Source: Thermocrinis sp. | GTDB lineage: Bacteria; Aquificota; Aquificia; Aquificales; Aquificaceae | Direction of reading: 5' to 3' | Length of the DNA: 62,230 bases | Assembly: GCA_028276475.1 (NCBI GenBank) | Contig: JAPYWH010000006.1 | Span: forward strand, 1 to 62,230 | In this document: in pieces, positions 10,401 to 19,336 of the stretch | Numbering within the stretch: position 1 is the stretch's first letter | Layout: the number at the start of each line of letters is the position of its first letter | Notes under the pieces: generated by a model | Told to the model about the DNA's origin: nothing | The model's database searches: none | The model's input: the letters and a program-made list of their open reading frames with translations, nothing else | Program-made: the position numbers and the translations under genes

Positions 10401-10440
10401 AGTCTATGAAAAGTTTGGTGTTAAAATGGAAAAAAAATGA
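7402..10440 (+). CDS. Heavy-metal efflux RND pump (CzcA/CusA family)
   Basis: 1012 residues with the RND layout: TM1, a large periplasmic loop, a block of membrane segments, and a repeat of this in the second half. The family hallmark near TM4 reads GLFADATVVVVEN (residues 394-406), keeping Asp398, which belongs to the proton relay in heavy-metal RND pumps. It matches neither the CzcA-type DFGIIVDGAV nor the CusA-type motif exactly, so the ion (Zn/Co/Ni/Cd versus Cu/Ag) is undecided. It is translationally coupled to the fusion protein before it and to the SulP gene after it. Confidence 0.88.
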   Translation: MTKILKFRLLVLFSLVLMVGVGIWSFLKLPIDTFPDPTPVQVVIYTETPGLSAEETEVLVTKPIESVMSGLNGVELVRSVSLPGLSYVTVFFKEDTDVYFARNLVSQKLQEAQAQIPPGYIPRMGPNTSGLGNVLFYALVDESGNHSLEDLKTLQMWKVKPLIKSVDGVEEISQWGPERAYLIKLDPTAMSLYGITFQDVIKSLEEYNQIAGGGFLMSPQGDLVVRGLGRIKSIEELKNIPIKKAEGVSVLLGQIAQIEPGELPNRRGAFTLNGEEVQGNIVLKRINTNTMELVSMLKEKIKEAQKILPEGVKIEILYDQSYLTERALYTVERALLEGIVLVSIAIMLYLWNIRTALLVVLSIPFTMLLTFILMKQTGLSGNLMSLGGLAIGIGLFADATVVVVENIYKHLSEAKTRNKLSVIADAVSEVIKPVSFAIAVIIVVFLPIFTFESVEGKYYKPLALTIIFALLSSLVVALFFMPVLSYYFLKGGKEETYIFAKLREKYLALLEKALKIRPILIAFAVVSFAFSLFLLSRVGTEFAPELEEGAVLVKSFLDPNVSLEDAKRVAKLVEETALQYPEVVRTFSNIGRAEVGEPEDVSYIETFVILKPAAEWKTFKSREEFVSILREKLKDVPGVEFSFTQPIQMRIDELISGVKATVAIKIFGDDLQKINELAQQVEEIVRSVKGAVDVETEAQSGKAQLRIIPKMEELKRYDLTTAELMELVAYALGGKEVGYLQKDQILFPIVVSLRDKDLETLKNLPLLLKDGSLISLSQVADLEVAEGFQKIRRENGIRFALVQCDVSGRDLGSFVKELKDKLSKEVKLPPGYFITFGGQFENQERAMKKLAVVVPIAIALIFLLLYINYNSVRDALIVMLNVPFATIGGVFALYLSGYNLSVPSAIGFIAVFGIATLNGVVLVSYIKSLLEDGLPIRSAVVQGASRRLRPILITATATSLGLVPMLLSKGIGSEVQKPLALVVIGGIFTSTLLTLLILPSVYEKFGVKMEKK

Positions 10441-12218
10441 AGGTCCGCGTTAGCTTCAATCCTGCACCCTTTCTTGTTTGGTTCAAGGACTACGACAGAG
10501 ATAAGTTTATTAGAGACCTGATAGCTGGGCTCACTGTAGCGGCGGTTTTGGTGCCCCAGGGTATGGCTTACGCCTTGCTGGCGGGCATGCCACCCATCTA
10601 CGGGCTCTACGCATCCTTTTTGCCGGTGGCTGTGGCAGCCCTCTTTGGCAGTTCAAGGTTTTTGGCAACGGGTCCAGTGGCGATGACCGCCCTTCTTTCT
10701 GCCTCTGCGGTGCAAGGGCTCGCAGAACCGGGCTCCCAAAGATGGATAGAGCTGATGGCGGTCTTAGCCCTCATGGTGGGCTTTATAAGGCTTTTTGTAG
10801 GACTTTTCAAGTTGGGCTTTGTGGTAGAGCTTATATCCACCAGTGTAATAACGGGTTTTATAAGCGCGGGTGCCTTGGTTATAGCCCTATCTCAAGTGGG
10901 GCACTTCTTGGGTTTTAAAGTGGTTCAAACTACCCATATATACGACGTGGTTGTGGATATAATCCAAAAGATAGGGCAAACTAACCCATACACACTGGCA
11001 ATAGGGGTCTTAGCCTATGCCATTATTTGGCTTTCAAGAAAGGTCCATCCCCTTGTGCCGGGGGCGTTGCTGGCGGTTATAATAACCTCCCTTCTATCTT
11101 ACCACTTTCAGCTTAAAAACTTTGGCGTTTCCATTGTGGGAGATGTGCCTCAGGGTATACCAAGTCCATACCTTCCATCAGTTAGTTTGGACGCTTTGGC
11201 ATCCCTTTGGGGTGGTGCCTTGGTGGTGGCTGCCTTTGGCTTGGTGGAAGCGGTGTCTATAGCTAAACGTTTAGCCCTTCAGGCGGGGGACAAATGGGAC
11301 GCAAACCAAGAACTAATAGGTCAGGGGCTCGCCAACATCGTGGCAGGAATATTTAAAGGCTTTCCGGTGGGAGGCTCCTTTTCAAGGTCCGCCCTGAACT
11401 TTCAGCTGGGTGCCAAAAGTCCAATGGCAAGCGTAATAACCGCCTCGGTTATCGGTCTTACCCTTTTGCTTATGGCCCCCGCTTTTTATTACCTCCCAAA
11501 GGCAACCCTGTCTGCCATAGTGCTCTCTGCGGTCATAAGCCTTATAAGACCTCAGGAGATTTTTAAGCTATATCAAATCAATAAAACGGATGGGGTCATT
11601 GCAGGTATAACCTTTGCCAGCGTTTTCTTTATGGACCTGTGGGTTGCCCTTACCCTTGGCACTGTAATATCGCTCGGCTCTTTTGTCTATAGAACCATGT
11701 ATCCACGTATTGTGGTGCTAACAAGAAATCCCAAATCTCACACCTTTGTAAACGCAGAAAGGGAAAAATTGCCCGAATGTCCTCAGATACTATACGTAAG
11801 ACCCAACATGTCTATATACTACGCCAACGCAGAGTATGTTTATGAATACATTCTCCAAAAGGCACAGGAAAGACAAAAGGACAGACCATTAAAGTATGTG
11901 TTAATAGATTTTGAGGCGGTCAATTACATTGATGCCACCGGTGGTCAGACCCTTATGAGGCTCTTTGATGAACTAAAAAGGATGGGCTTAGAGCCAGCCC
12001 TTGCAAACATTGGCTGTGATATTTTCCCCATACTGGACAGGTTTGGTTTTGACAAAAAGGTTAGAGAGGACCTTGTCTTTGACTCAAAGGGTCAGTCCAT
12101 AACCGAACTGTTTAAGAGGATAGACCATGAATACTGCGCCAAGGTTTGCCCCTACGCAGTCTTTAAGGAGTGCTACAGCGTTAAGCCCGCTGATTTCAAA
12201 CCAGTAATAAACTTGTAA
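10437..12218 (+). CDS. SulP/SLC26-family anion transporter with C-terminal STAS domain
   Basis: 593 residues. The first roughly 400 residues are hydrophobic and include the SulP signature region ([19 protein letters not shown]) and a conserved [10 protein letters not shown] segment; the C-terminal 130 residues form a STAS domain ([20 protein letters not shown]). SulP proteins move sulfate, bicarbonate or other anions. Substrate cannot be read from sequence; nearby DabAB makes bicarbonate plausible and the sulfur-oxidising lifestyle makes sulfate plausible. The start overlaps the RND pump stop by ATGA, an unusual partnership. After the STAS domain is a Cys cluster (C-x3-C-x7-C in [14 protein letters not shown]). 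Confidence 0.85.
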   Translation: MKVRVSFNPAPFLVWFKDYDRDKFIRDLIAGLTVAAVLVPQGMAYALLAGMPPIYGLYASFLPVAVAALFGSSRFLATGPVAMTALLSASAVQGLAEPGSQRWIELMAVLALMVGFIRLFVGLFKLGFVVELISTSVITGFISAGALVIALSQVGHFLGFKVVQTTHIYDVVVDIIQKIGQTNPYTLAIGVLAYAIIWLSRKVHPLVPGALLAVIITSLLSYHFQLKNFGVSIVGDVPQGIPSPYLPSVSLDALASLWGGALVVAAFGLVEAVSIAKRLALQAGDKWDANQELIGQGLANIVAGIFKGFPVGGSFSRSALNFQLGAKSPMASVITASVIGLTLLLMAPAFYYLPKATLSAIVLSAVISLIRPQEIFKLYQINKTDGVIAGITFASVFFMDLWVALTLGTVISLGSFVYRTMYPRIVVLTRNPKSHTFVNAEREKLPECPQILYVRPNMSIYYANAEYVYEYILQKAQERQKDRPLKYVLIDFEAVNYIDATGGQTLMRLFDELKRMGLEPALANIGCDIFPILDRFGFDKKVREDLVFDSKGQSITELFKRIDHEYCAKVCPYAVFKECYSVKPADFKPVINL

Positions 12219-12224
12219 TATAAT
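12219..12224 (+). promoter_or_regulatory. Putative -10 element for rplS
   Basis: A perfect TATAAT starts immediately after the stop codon of the SulP gene, 31 bases ahead of rplS, which itself has a strong GCGGAGGT ribosome site. The -35 region lies inside the SulP coding end and is weak (TTTCAA-like). Confidence 0.5.
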
Positions 12225-12255
12225 ATTAAGTCCTTTAAAAAGCGGAGGTAAAGCC

Positions 12256-12630
12256 ATGGGTGGTTTGTTGCAAGAGGTCCAAAAAGCTTATATCCCCCAA
12301 AGGGAATTTCCCGAGCTGAAGGTGGGGAACACAGTTAGGGTTTATTACAAGATAGTGGAAGGTGAAAAGGAAAGGGTTCAACCCTTTGAGGGTGTGGTTA
12401 TAAGAATAAGGGGCTCAGGGCTGGATAAGACCTTCACAGTCCGCAAGGAATCCTACGGAGTGGGCATAGAGAGGACATTTCCCTATTACAGCCCTAACAT
12501 TGAAAAGATAGAGCTCGTGAAGTATGGAAAGGTGCGTAGGGCAAGGCTCTACTTCCTGAGAAAATACAAGGGTAAAGAAGCCCTAAGCAAGATAAGGGAG
12601 ATCAAACCCTGGGAGCTCAAGAAAAAGTGA
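12256..12630 (+). CDS. rplS: Ribosomal protein bL19
   Basis: 124 residues with the conserved L19 core ([33 protein letters not shown], partly quoted: [13 protein letters not shown]) and C-terminal RRARLYFLR. bL19 sits at the 30S-50S interface. Length is normal for a thermophile with a slightly longer C-terminus. The ATG has AGCGGAGGTAAAG upstream. It is the first gene of rplS-rnhB-rsmH-ftsL; the stop overlaps the rnhB start (TGATG). Confidence 0.96.
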   Translation: MGGLLQEVQKAYIPQREFPELKVGNTVRVYYKIVEGEKERVQPFEGVVIRIRGSGLDKTFTVRKESYGVGIERTFPYYSPNIEKIELVKYGKVRRARLYFLRKYKGKEALSKIREIKPWELKKK

Positions 12631-13241
12631 TGCTTGATTTTGAGAGGTCCCTCTGGGACAAGGGACTTGTGGTGGCGGGTGTAGATGAGACGGGGCGGGG
12701 ACCCTTGGCGGGTCCTGTGGTTGCCTGTGCGGTGATCCTCCCACCCTTCACAGAACCCTTTTTAAAGGGCGACTCTAAAAAGCTCTCTCAGAAGGAAAGA
12801 GAAGAAGCTTATGAACATATTAAAAAAATAGCCATAGCCATAGGCACCGCGGTGGTGGATAGCACGGTAATAGACAGACTAAACATCCTGAAAGCCACCA
12901 AGTTAGCGATGGAGAGGGCTTTGGAGGACCTAAAAACAAGGTTTGATGTGGTGGTCTCAGATTATGTGAAATTGGAAAAGTTTAGCTGTATTCCATTGGT
13001 TAAAGGAGACCAAAGGAGCTTAAGCTGTGCTTGTGCCTCTGTGGTGGCAAAGGTGCTAAGGGACAGAATTATGGAACACTACCATAGCCACTTTCCAAGC
13101 TTTAACTTTCATAAAAACAAGGGCTATCCTACGCCGGACCATCTGAGGGTCCTGAGGGAGTTAAAACCTACTCCAATACACAGAAGAAGCTTTTCACCTC
13201 TAAGACAGCGGGAGCTTTATGCATATTCCCGTTCTACTTGA
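12630..13241 (+). CDS. rnhB: Ribonuclease HII
   Basis: 203 residues. RNase HII removes RNA from RNA-DNA hybrids, including single ribonucleotides. The catalytic region [15 protein letters not shown] with its Asp-Glu pair is near the N-terminus, and [11 protein letters not shown] and the later VVSDYVKLE acidic site are present. I choose ATG at 12630, which overlaps the rplS stop as TGATG; a GTG three bases upstream is the alternative. The 3' end overlaps rsmH by 23 bases. Confidence 0.94.
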   Translation: MLDFERSLWDKGLVVAGVDETGRGPLAGPVVACAVILPPFTEPFLKGDSKKLSQKEREEAYEHIKKIAIAIGTAVVDSTVIDRLNILKATKLAMERALEDLKTRFDVVVSDYVKLEKFSCIPLVKGDQRSLSCACASVVAKVLRDRIMEHYHSHFPSFNFHKNKGYPTPDHLRVLRELKPTPIHRRSFSPLRQRELYAYSRST

Positions 13242-14079
13242 GGAAGCGGTAGACCTACTTCTAGGAAGTGGAGGAAAGTTTTTTGTAGATTGCACGGTAG
13301 GACTTGGGGGACACACAAGGAGAATTTTAGAAAGGAACCCGCAAGCCTTTGTTGTAGGCATAGACAGGGACCCTTTCGCCCTGGAGAAAGCGGAGGAGAA
13401 CCTGAGAGAGTTTGAGGGAAGGTTCAGCCTATACAAAGCGAACTATTCGGACCTTGACTTGGTTTTAAAGGAGGAAGGTGTAGAGGCGGTGGATGGCTTT
13501 CTCTTTGACCTTGGCATGTCTATGCTACAGTTAAAGGGTCCGCGAGGCTTTTCCTTTCAGAGGGATGAGCCCTTGGACATGAGAATGGACCCAGAAGATA
13601 GGCTAACCGCCTTTGATGTGGTCAATAAATACTCGGAGAAGGATCTGGAAAGAATACTTAGAGAATACGGAGAGGAGAGAAGGGCAAGGGCGATAGCAAA
13701 GGCAATAGTTTTGCAAAGGAGCAAAAAGCCCATAGAGACCACCGGCGAGCTCGTGGACGTTGTGCTATCTGTGGTAAAAAGAAGTGGAAAAATCCATCCA
13801 GCCACAAAGGTCTTTCAGGCAATAAGGATAGAAGTAAACAAAGAGTTGGAGCATTTAAAGGTTGCCCTCTGGAAAGTTCCCCGTTATCTCAGAAAGGGTG
13901 GAAGACTGGTGGTAATATCCTTCCACTCCTTGGAGGACAGGATCGTTAAAAATTTCTTCAAAGAGCATGCCTCTCAGTTTAAAATTCTTACCAAGAAGCC
14001 GATTACTCCAAGGAGGGAAGAAGTGATGAGAAACCCAGCCAGCAGAAGCGCCAAACTTAGGGCGGGAGAAAAGCTATGA
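13219..14079 (+). CDS. rsmH: 16S rRNA (cytosine1402-N4)-methyltransferase RsmH (MraW)
   Basis: 286 residues starting [14 protein letters not shown], the typical RsmH N-terminus. SAM-binding motifs [13 protein letters not shown] and [12 protein letters not shown], and the conserved [10 protein letters not shown] and [15 protein letters not shown] are all present. It methylates C1402 in the ribosomal P-site. In most bacteria it heads the division and cell wall cluster; here only the FtsL-like gene follows, overlapping by ATGA, so the cluster is broken up. Confidence 0.95.
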   Translation: MHIPVLLEEAVDLLLGSGGKFFVDCTVGLGGHTRRILERNPQAFVVGIDRDPFALEKAEENLREFEGRFSLYKANYSDLDLVLKEEGVEAVDGFLFDLGMSMLQLKGPRGFSFQRDEPLDMRMDPEDRLTAFDVVNKYSEKDLERILREYGEERRARAIAKAIVLQRSKKPIETTGELVDVVLSVVKRSGKIHPATKVFQAIRIEVNKELEHLKVALWKVPRYLRKGGRLVVISFHSLEDRIVKNFFKEHASQFKILTKKPITPRREEVMRNPASRSAKLRAGEKL

Positions 14080-14315
14080 GGTATATAGTTCTGTCTGCCC
14101 TTCTAATAGCCCTTAACCTTCTCTACTCCGCCTACGCCATAAAGTTCTCAAGGGAATATGTGCAAAAAACCATGGAACTAAAAAAGGCATCCGAAAGAAA
14201 CCTGCTTTTGAAGGTAAGGTATGCCAACCTGATCAACTACACAAAGGCAAAGAAGTGGAGCGTTGAAAGGGGTTTTGTTCCCGTAGATTGGGAAAGGGTG
14301 GGCTTTGTGGATTAA
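14076..14315 (+). CDS. ftsL: FtsL-like cell division protein
   Basis: 79 residues: a single N-terminal membrane segment ([22 protein letters not shown]) followed by a short coiled-coil-like, charged stretch ([29 protein letters not shown]) and a conserved-looking tail. Size, topology and position directly after rsmH are those of FtsL, the bitopic divisome scaffold partner of FtsB and FtsQ. Sequence conservation in this family is low, so the call rests on topology and synteny. It converges with the CNNM gene; the two stop codons share a TTAA. Confidence 0.65.
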   Translation: MRYIVLSALLIALNLLYSAYAIKFSREYVQKTMELKKASERNLLLKVRYANLINYTKAKKWSVERGFVPVDWERVGFVD

Positions 14316-15550
14316 ACCTCTTGCTCTTGCAAAGTAACCACCAAAAGGCTTATTATCCTGTTCCCCTCCATTTTATCAATAACAAACTTGTATCCGCCGT
14401 ATTCAAACTCATCTCCTTCCTCTGGCACCTTAGATAAATGCTTCATGGCAAAGCCTCCTATGGTGTCGTATTCATAGTCCTCTGGCAGTTCAAAGCCAAG
14501 CTTTTTTGAAAGGTTTTCCACTGGCACCCAACCGTAGGTTTTATAAACATTCTTCCCCACCTGCAGAACATCCTCCTCCCAGCTTTCAGGAAAGCTCTCA
14601 AAAAGAAACCTGAGGATGTTCCCAAGGGTTATAAGACCAGTTAATTGACCATGTTCATCCACCACCACCGCTATCTGGGAATTGCTCCTTCGCATCTCCA
14701 TTAGCAGGTTTCTTAAAAGCATCACCTCTGGAACGATTAGGATATCCCTTTTAAACTCTTTCAAGGACCTTTGGGTGTTTTCGCTGAAGGGCACAATGTC
14801 CTTTACAAAGAGCACACCTGTTATGTTATCGGGCTCTTTTGAATAGAGGGGTATTTTGCTGTGCTTCCTCCTTAAAATTTCCGGATAGACTCCTCCCACT
14901 TTGCTGTCCTCCTCCAATATAAACAGGTCTGGTCTTGGCGTCATTATCTCTTTGACCGTTGTCTCCCTTATTGAAAGGGACCTCTCTACCATCTTCTTTT
15001 CATCCTCGCCAAAGAGCCCCCTGCCGTAGCCAAGGTCAAAAACCTCCCAAAAAACCTCCTCCGGCTTTTTGTCCTCCTTATCAAAGGGCATGAGGGCGTC
15101 CAACGATTTTTTGAACAAAAACCTGATGGGTGTAAGAAGGGTATGAACAACATAAAAGGGTATTGCGTAGATGAAGGATAGAACGGTGGCAAAGGGAAAA
15201 GCTACATTTTTAGGAATAACCTCTCCAAAAATGAAGATCAGCATGCTTAGAATGGGGGCAGAGATGGTGGCACCCTTTTCCCCAAGGTGGGAAATAAAGA
15301 GCTTGGTGCCGTAGGCGGAGATCAGCACATTGACGATCTCGTTGCCAATAAGGATAGAAACTAAAATTTCCCTCGGCTTTGAAAGAAGCCTATTAACCAA
15401 ACCGTAAAACCTTCTTTGGGAGTATTTTTTTAGTAAAAATCTGTTGGTGCCGAAGAAAACTACCTCCGAGGAGCTAAAAAAGCCCGAAAGGAACAAAAGG
15501 AAAAGAAACAAAATTAGTTCAGTATATATTACAGCTGACGAGCCTTCCAT
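14312..15550 (-). CDS. CNNM/CorC-type membrane protein (DUF21, CBS pair, CorC_HlyC domain)
   Basis: 412 residues. Residues 1 to about 190 are the DUF21 (CNNM) membrane domain with GFFSSSEVVFFGTN; a CBS pair follows (around EIMTPRPDLFILEEDSKVG and VPEVMLLRNLLMEMRR…VVVDEHGQLTGLIT); the C-terminus is a CorC_HlyC domain (DTIGGFAMKHL). Members are annotated as haemolysin C homologues but are implicated in magnesium/cobalt or sodium transport. It is the last gene of hemN-oppF type-CNNM on the minus strand, overlapping the ABC gene by 32 bases. Confidence 0.85.
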   Translation of the reverse strand: MEGSSAVIYTELILFLFLLFLSGFFSSSEVVFFGTNRFLLKKYSQRRFYGLVNRLLSKPREILVSILIGNEIVNVLISAYGTKLFISHLGEKGATISAPILSMLIFIFGEVIPKNVAFPFATVLSFIYAIPFYVVHTLLTPIRFLFKKSLDALMPFDKEDKKPEEVFWEVFDLGYGRGLFGEDEKKMVERSLSIRETTVKEIMTPRPDLFILEEDSKVGGVYPEILRRKHSKIPLYSKEPDNITGVLFVKDIVPFSENTQRSLKEFKRDILIVPEVMLLRNLLMEMRRSNSQIAVVVDEHGQLTGLITLGNILRFLFESFPESWEEDVLQVGKNVYKTYGWVPVENLSKKLGFELPEDYEYDTIGGFAMKHLSKVPEEGDEFEYGGYKFVIDKMEGNRIISLLVVTLQEQEV

Positions 15551-16430
15551 CTACATAAACCTCCCTAAGCTGGGACAGACACTCCTCCCTTCTCTCTTGG
15601 CACAGATGATAAAAGGGACACACCGCCTCCGAATAAAAGGGTGTATCTGTGATTTCTGGGCTTTTTCTTTGAGAGGGATGCTCTACGGGCACATTCTGGA
15701 TCAGATACCTGGTGTATGGATGGAGGGGGTTTTTCAAAACCTGCTCCTTTGTGCCCCACTCTAAGAGCCTTCCCCTGTAGAGAACCGCCACCCTGTCCGC
15801 GCAGTATTGCACCGCCCTAACATCGTGGGTTATGAGTAAAACAGACACACCTTTTTCCTTCATTTTTAAAAAAAGGTCAAGGATGCCCCTTCTGAGGCTT
15901 GCATCCAAGGAAGAGGTGGGTTCGTCCGCCACCAAAAGCTTGGGCTCCAAGAGCATAGCCCTCGCTATGGCAACCCTCTGCTTTTGCCCCCCTGAGAGTT
16001 GAAGGGGTCTTCTTTCCAAAAATTCTTCTCCCAAGCCTGCTTCCTTAAGGGCAGAGAGAATTTTCTCTTCCCTGTTTTTAACACCGTGCACCCGCAAAGG
16101 CTCTTCAAGGATCTCCCTAACGGTCATCCTGGGGTTCAAAGAAGAGGAAGGGTCCTGAAAGACCGCAGAAATCAGCCGTGTGTATGCCCTGCGGTAGTTC
16201 CAGACGTCCTTACCTTCAAAGAGAACTCTTCCCTCGGTGGGCTTTTCTAACCGTAGGATTAGCTTGCCAAGGGTGGTTTTCCCGGAGCCCGATTCCCCCA
16301 CCAAAGCCAAAAGCTCTCCCCTCTCCACCCGCAGGCTAACGTTATGCAGGGCGAAAAAACTCTTTGTTCTAAAAAGCCCCGCACCCACCTTGTATGCTTT
16401 GCTAACTTGCTCCAAGCTCAGAAGGCTCAT
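15519..16430 (-). CDS. Oligopeptide/dipeptide-type ABC transporter ATPase (OppF/DppF family)
   Basis: 303 residues. Walker A GESGSGKTTLGK, signature LSGGQKQRVAIARAM, Walker B LLVADEPTSSLD and the switch His (LLITHD) are intact. The C-terminal extension with CPFYHLCQERREEC is the oligopeptide-transporter C-terminal region. No permease, second ATPase or binding protein lies nearby, so it is an orphan subunit whose partners must be elsewhere. The start overlaps the hemN stop by ATGA. Confidence 0.85.
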   Translation of the reverse strand: MSLLSLEQVSKAYKVGAGLFRTKSFFALHNVSLRVERGELLALVGESGSGKTTLGKLILRLEKPTEGRVLFEGKDVWNYRRAYTRLISAVFQDPSSSLNPRMTVREILEEPLRVHGVKNREEKILSALKEAGLGEEFLERRPLQLSGGQKQRVAIARAMLLEPKLLVADEPTSSLDASLRRGILDLFLKMKEKGVSVLLITHDVRAVQYCADRVAVLYRGRLLEWGTKEQVLKNPLHPYTRYLIQNVPVEHPSQRKSPEITDTPFYSEAVCPFYHLCQERREECLSQLREVYVDGRLVSCNIY

Positions 16431-17797
16431 ATGGTTCTTGAAAAGCGCATCTCCTTTTTCTTTGGTAAATACTGGTCAAAGGTCATAGCCACATTTCTAA
16501 CGAGCAACCTGCCCACAGGCAAAACCTTTATAGCCCTGTCTTTGATTTCTACCAGTCCATCCCTTTCCATGTCCTTGAGCTGCTGAAGTTCCTCCTCAAA
16601 GTGCCCTTCAAAGTTTATACCAAAGGCTCCCTCTATACGGTCAAAATCACACCTAAAGTTGCACATCAATTCCATGATGACCTCCCTTCTGAGAAGGTCC
16701 TCCTGTCCCAGCAAGAAGCCCCTCATGGTGGTAAAATCTCCACTGTCCAAAGCTAAATAATACTCCCTCAGGGTTTTGTAATTTTGAAAGTACGCATCGT
16801 AGAACATACCAATGGATGTGGCACCTATGCCTATTAGGTCCACGCCCTTTTTGGTGGTGTAGCCCTGAAAGTTCCTCCAAAGGCTTCCTTCCCTCTGGGC
16901 TATTGCCAGCTCATCCTCCGGCTTGGCAAAGTGGTCCATGCCAATGTAAAGATAGCCCGCGGATTGGAACATTTCAATGGTCATCTCAAGGATAGTTAGT
17001 TTGTCCTCCGGCGGAGGAAGTGTACTTGGGTCTATTCTTCTTTGAAGGGGCTTTAGCCAGGGCACATAGGCAAAGTTATAAACCGCAACCCGGTCTGGAC
17101 CAAGCCCTATGGTTTTTTCTATGGTTCTTCTAAACTTCTCCGGCGTTTGATAAGGAAGTCCGTATATGAGGTCTATGTTTATGCTTTTAAAGCCCAAGTC
17201 TCTCAGTTGTTTTATAACATCCCTCATTAGGGATTCTGGCTGGATACGGTTTATTGCCCTTTGAACCTCCTCATCTAAATCCTGCAGACCCATGCTGACC
17301 CTGTTAAAGCCAAGCTGTCTTAGGGTTTCCAACTGCCCATCGGACAGATATCTTGGGTCTATCTCTACGCTTATCTCCGCCTCCTCATCCACAGAAAAGT
17401 TTTCCTTTATCTTTGAGAAAAGCTCCTCCATTTCTTCCACGGTAAGGAAGTTGGGAGTTCCACCGCCCCAGTGGATCTGCACCACCTTCCTTGATTTGTC
17501 TAAGTATCTACCCAAAAGTTCCATTTCTCTGTACAGGTAGTCCAAGTATCTTCTGCTCACATCCTTTCTGTGGGATATGATCACATTGCACCCACAGAAC
17601 CAGCAGGCGCTTTCACAGAAGGGAATGTGAAGATACAGAGAAAGAGGTCTTTTGCCTTGATTACTCTCTAAGAGCTTTCTCTTGTAGTCTTCCTTTCCTA
17701 CGCTTTCGTTAAACTCCGTGGCGGGAGGGTAGCTGGTGTATCTGGGACCCGGCTTGTCGTATTTCTCTATGAGACCCTTGTTAAAAATTGTTTTCAT
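16427..17797 (-). CDS. hemN: Oxygen-independent coproporphyrinogen III oxidase (radical SAM)
   Basis: 456 residues. It oxidatively decarboxylates coproporphyrinogen III to protoporphyrinogen IX in haem synthesis. The radical-SAM cluster is Cys61, Cys65, Cys68 in HIPFCESACWFCGCN, with the extra Cys70 that is characteristic of genuine HemN as opposed to HemW. The N-terminal KYDKPGPRYTSYPPATEF is also HemN-typical. It heads a three-gene minus-strand operon; no clear Shine-Dalgarno site precedes the ATG. Confidence 0.94.
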   Translation of the reverse strand: MKTIFNKGLIEKYDKPGPRYTSYPPATEFNESVGKEDYKRKLLESNQGKRPLSLYLHIPFCESACWFCGCNVIISHRKDVSRRYLDYLYREMELLGRYLDKSRKVVQIHWGGGTPNFLTVEEMEELFSKIKENFSVDEEAEISVEIDPRYLSDGQLETLRQLGFNRVSMGLQDLDEEVQRAINRIQPESLMRDVIKQLRDLGFKSINIDLIYGLPYQTPEKFRRTIEKTIGLGPDRVAVYNFAYVPWLKPLQRRIDPSTLPPPEDKLTILEMTIEMFQSAGYLYIGMDHFAKPEDELAIAQREGSLWRNFQGYTTKKGVDLIGIGATSIGMFYDAYFQNYKTLREYYLALDSGDFTTMRGFLLGQEDLLRREVIMELMCNFRCDFDRIEGAFGINFEGHFEEELQQLKDMERDGLVEIKDRAIKVLPVGRLLVRNVAMTFDQYLPKKKEMRFSRTI

Positions 17798-17812
17798 AGG
17801 TATTAATTTAAT

Positions 17813-17950
17813 TCAAAGGTTGAAAATGTAATCTGCCTTTTCGTGAGCATCCTTTAAAATTCGGAATAGGTCAGATCTGTAAATGCCCGTGAGTTCCTCT
17901 ATTTTGAGAAGGAGAGGAGCGTTGAATATATCTTCCGAAGTCAGTATTTC
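17813..17950 (-). pseudogene. Possible coding remnant between glyA and hemN
   Basis: On the minus strand a frame is open for 45 codons up to a TGA at 17815-17813. The translated segment looks protein-like (…KIEELTGIYRSDLFRILKD…). An in-frame TAG at 17953-17951 interrupts it, and upstream of that the same frame continues open to the glyA end (…LDKGTNCFLIIYTSLPP…). No plausible start codon exists, so this looks like the tail of a decayed gene. I cannot name the family. Confidence 0.3.
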
Positions 17951-18049
17951 CTAATACTTTATTGGTGGAAGGGATGTATATATGATCAGGAAACAGTTAG
18001 TCCCTTTATCCAATGGGGGAACCTCCCGATGAAGAATTTTTAGACAGCT

Positions 18050-19336
18050 TCAAAAATGGGCTGTTTTGCTATCAAGAAGCTCATTAAGGCTCCTCCTTAA
18101 TTCTGGATATAACGGAAATTGCTCGCAGAGTTCAAGGACCTGTTCTTTTACCTTTTCTATTGTTTGGCCGTCCTTTATGTTTTTGATAACCTGAGAGATA
18201 AGCCTTGCTATGAGCCTCATTTCATCCTCTTTCATGCCCCTTGTGGTAAGGGCTGGTGTGCCGAGCCTTATACCGCTGGTCTTTGTGGGCGGGAGGGGGT
18301 CAAAGGGCACCGCATTTTTATTTACGGTGATGTTAGCCCTTCCGAGGGCTTCCTCCACCTGTTTACCCGTTAGCCCTGTGTTCCTAAGGTCCAAAAGGAC
18401 GATGTGGCTATCTGTTCCACCGGAGACCACCTTAAAGCCCTCTTTCTGCAGTTCTTCCGCTAAAGCCCTTGCGTTTTGGACTACCTGCCTCGCGTATGCT
18501 TTGAACTCTTCTGACATAGCTTCTTTGAAAGCTACCGCCTTTGCGGCGATCACGTGCATCAACGGTCCTCCCTGTGTGCCCGGAAAAACAGCCTTATCAA
18601 TATCCTTGGCAAACTCTGCCTTGCAGAGGATAAAACCACCCCTTGGACCTCTGAGGGTCTTGTGGGTGGTGGATGTAACAAAGTGGGCATAAGGCACAGG
18701 GTTAGGATAAACACCTCCCGCTATCAAGCCTGAGTAGTGTGCCATATCCACCATCAGGTAGGCTCCCACCTCGTCCGCTATCTCCCTCAGCCTTGCCCAG
18801 TCTATGACCCTTGGGTAGGCGGAAGCCCCACCCACAATCATTTTGGGCTTGTGCTCTTTCGCAAGCCTGTATATTTGGTCGTAGTCTATAAGCTCAGTCT
18901 CCGGGTTTAGCCCATAATAAAAGGCTCTGTAGACCTTTCCTGAAAAATTGACCTTCGCACCGTGTGTTAGATGCCCACCGTGTGCCAAGTCCATGCCAAG
19001 GATCGCGTCTCCCGGTTGAAGCACCGCCATATATACCGCCATGTTTGCTTGACTGCCCGAATGGGGTTGCACGTTGGCATGCTCCGCACCATACAGGGCT
19101 TTTACCCTCTCTATGGCTAATCTTTCCGCCACATCCACCCATTCACAACCACCATAGTATCTTTTGCCGGGCAACCCTTCCGCATATTTGTTAGTAAGCA
19201 CAGAACCCTGTGCGGACATAACCGCAAGGGAGGTAAAGTTCTCAGAGGCGATCATCTCAAGATGGTAAAACTGCCTCTCATACTCTTTGACCACCACCTG
19301 GTAAATCTCTGGGTCTGTCCTCTTAAGATGTTCCAT
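18050..19336 (-). CDS. glyA: Serine hydroxymethyltransferase
   Basis: 428 residues, PLP enzyme interconverting serine and glycine with tetrahydrofolate. The PLP lysine motif [15 protein letters not shown] and substrate motifs [18 protein letters not shown] and HPHSG-type residues ([15 protein letters not shown]) are intact. The ATG has AGGAGG seven bases upstream and overlaps the nuoF stop by 14 bases, giving an unusual nuoE-nuoF-glyA order. A weak inverted repeat ACAGC-N11-GCTGT straddles the stop. Confidence 0.96.
   Translation of the reverse strand: MEHLKRTDPEIYQVVVKEYERQFYHLEMIASENFTSLAVMSAQGSVLTNKYAEGLPGKRYYGGCEWVDVAERLAIERVKALYGAEHANVQPHSGSQANMAVYMAVLQPGDAILGMDLAHGGHLTHGAKVNFSGKVYRAFYYGLNPETELIDYDQIYRLAKEHKPKMIVGGASAYPRVIDWARLREIADEVGAYLMVDMAHYSGLIAGGVYPNPVPYAHFVTSTTHKTLRGPRGGFILCKAEFAKDIDKAVFPGTQGGPLMHVIAAKAVAFKEAMSEEFKAYARQVVQNARALAEELQKEGFKVVSGGTDSHIVLLDLRNTGLTGKQVEEALGRANITVNKNAVPFDPLPPTKTSGIRLGTPALTTRGMKEDEMRLIARLISQVIKNIKDGQTIEKVKEQVLELCEQFPLYPELRRSLNELLDSKTAHF

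Noticed and set aside
18035-18058. Rho-independent terminator after glyA
   Set aside because: The ACAGC/GCTGT stem is short with an 11-base loop and is not followed by a T-run.
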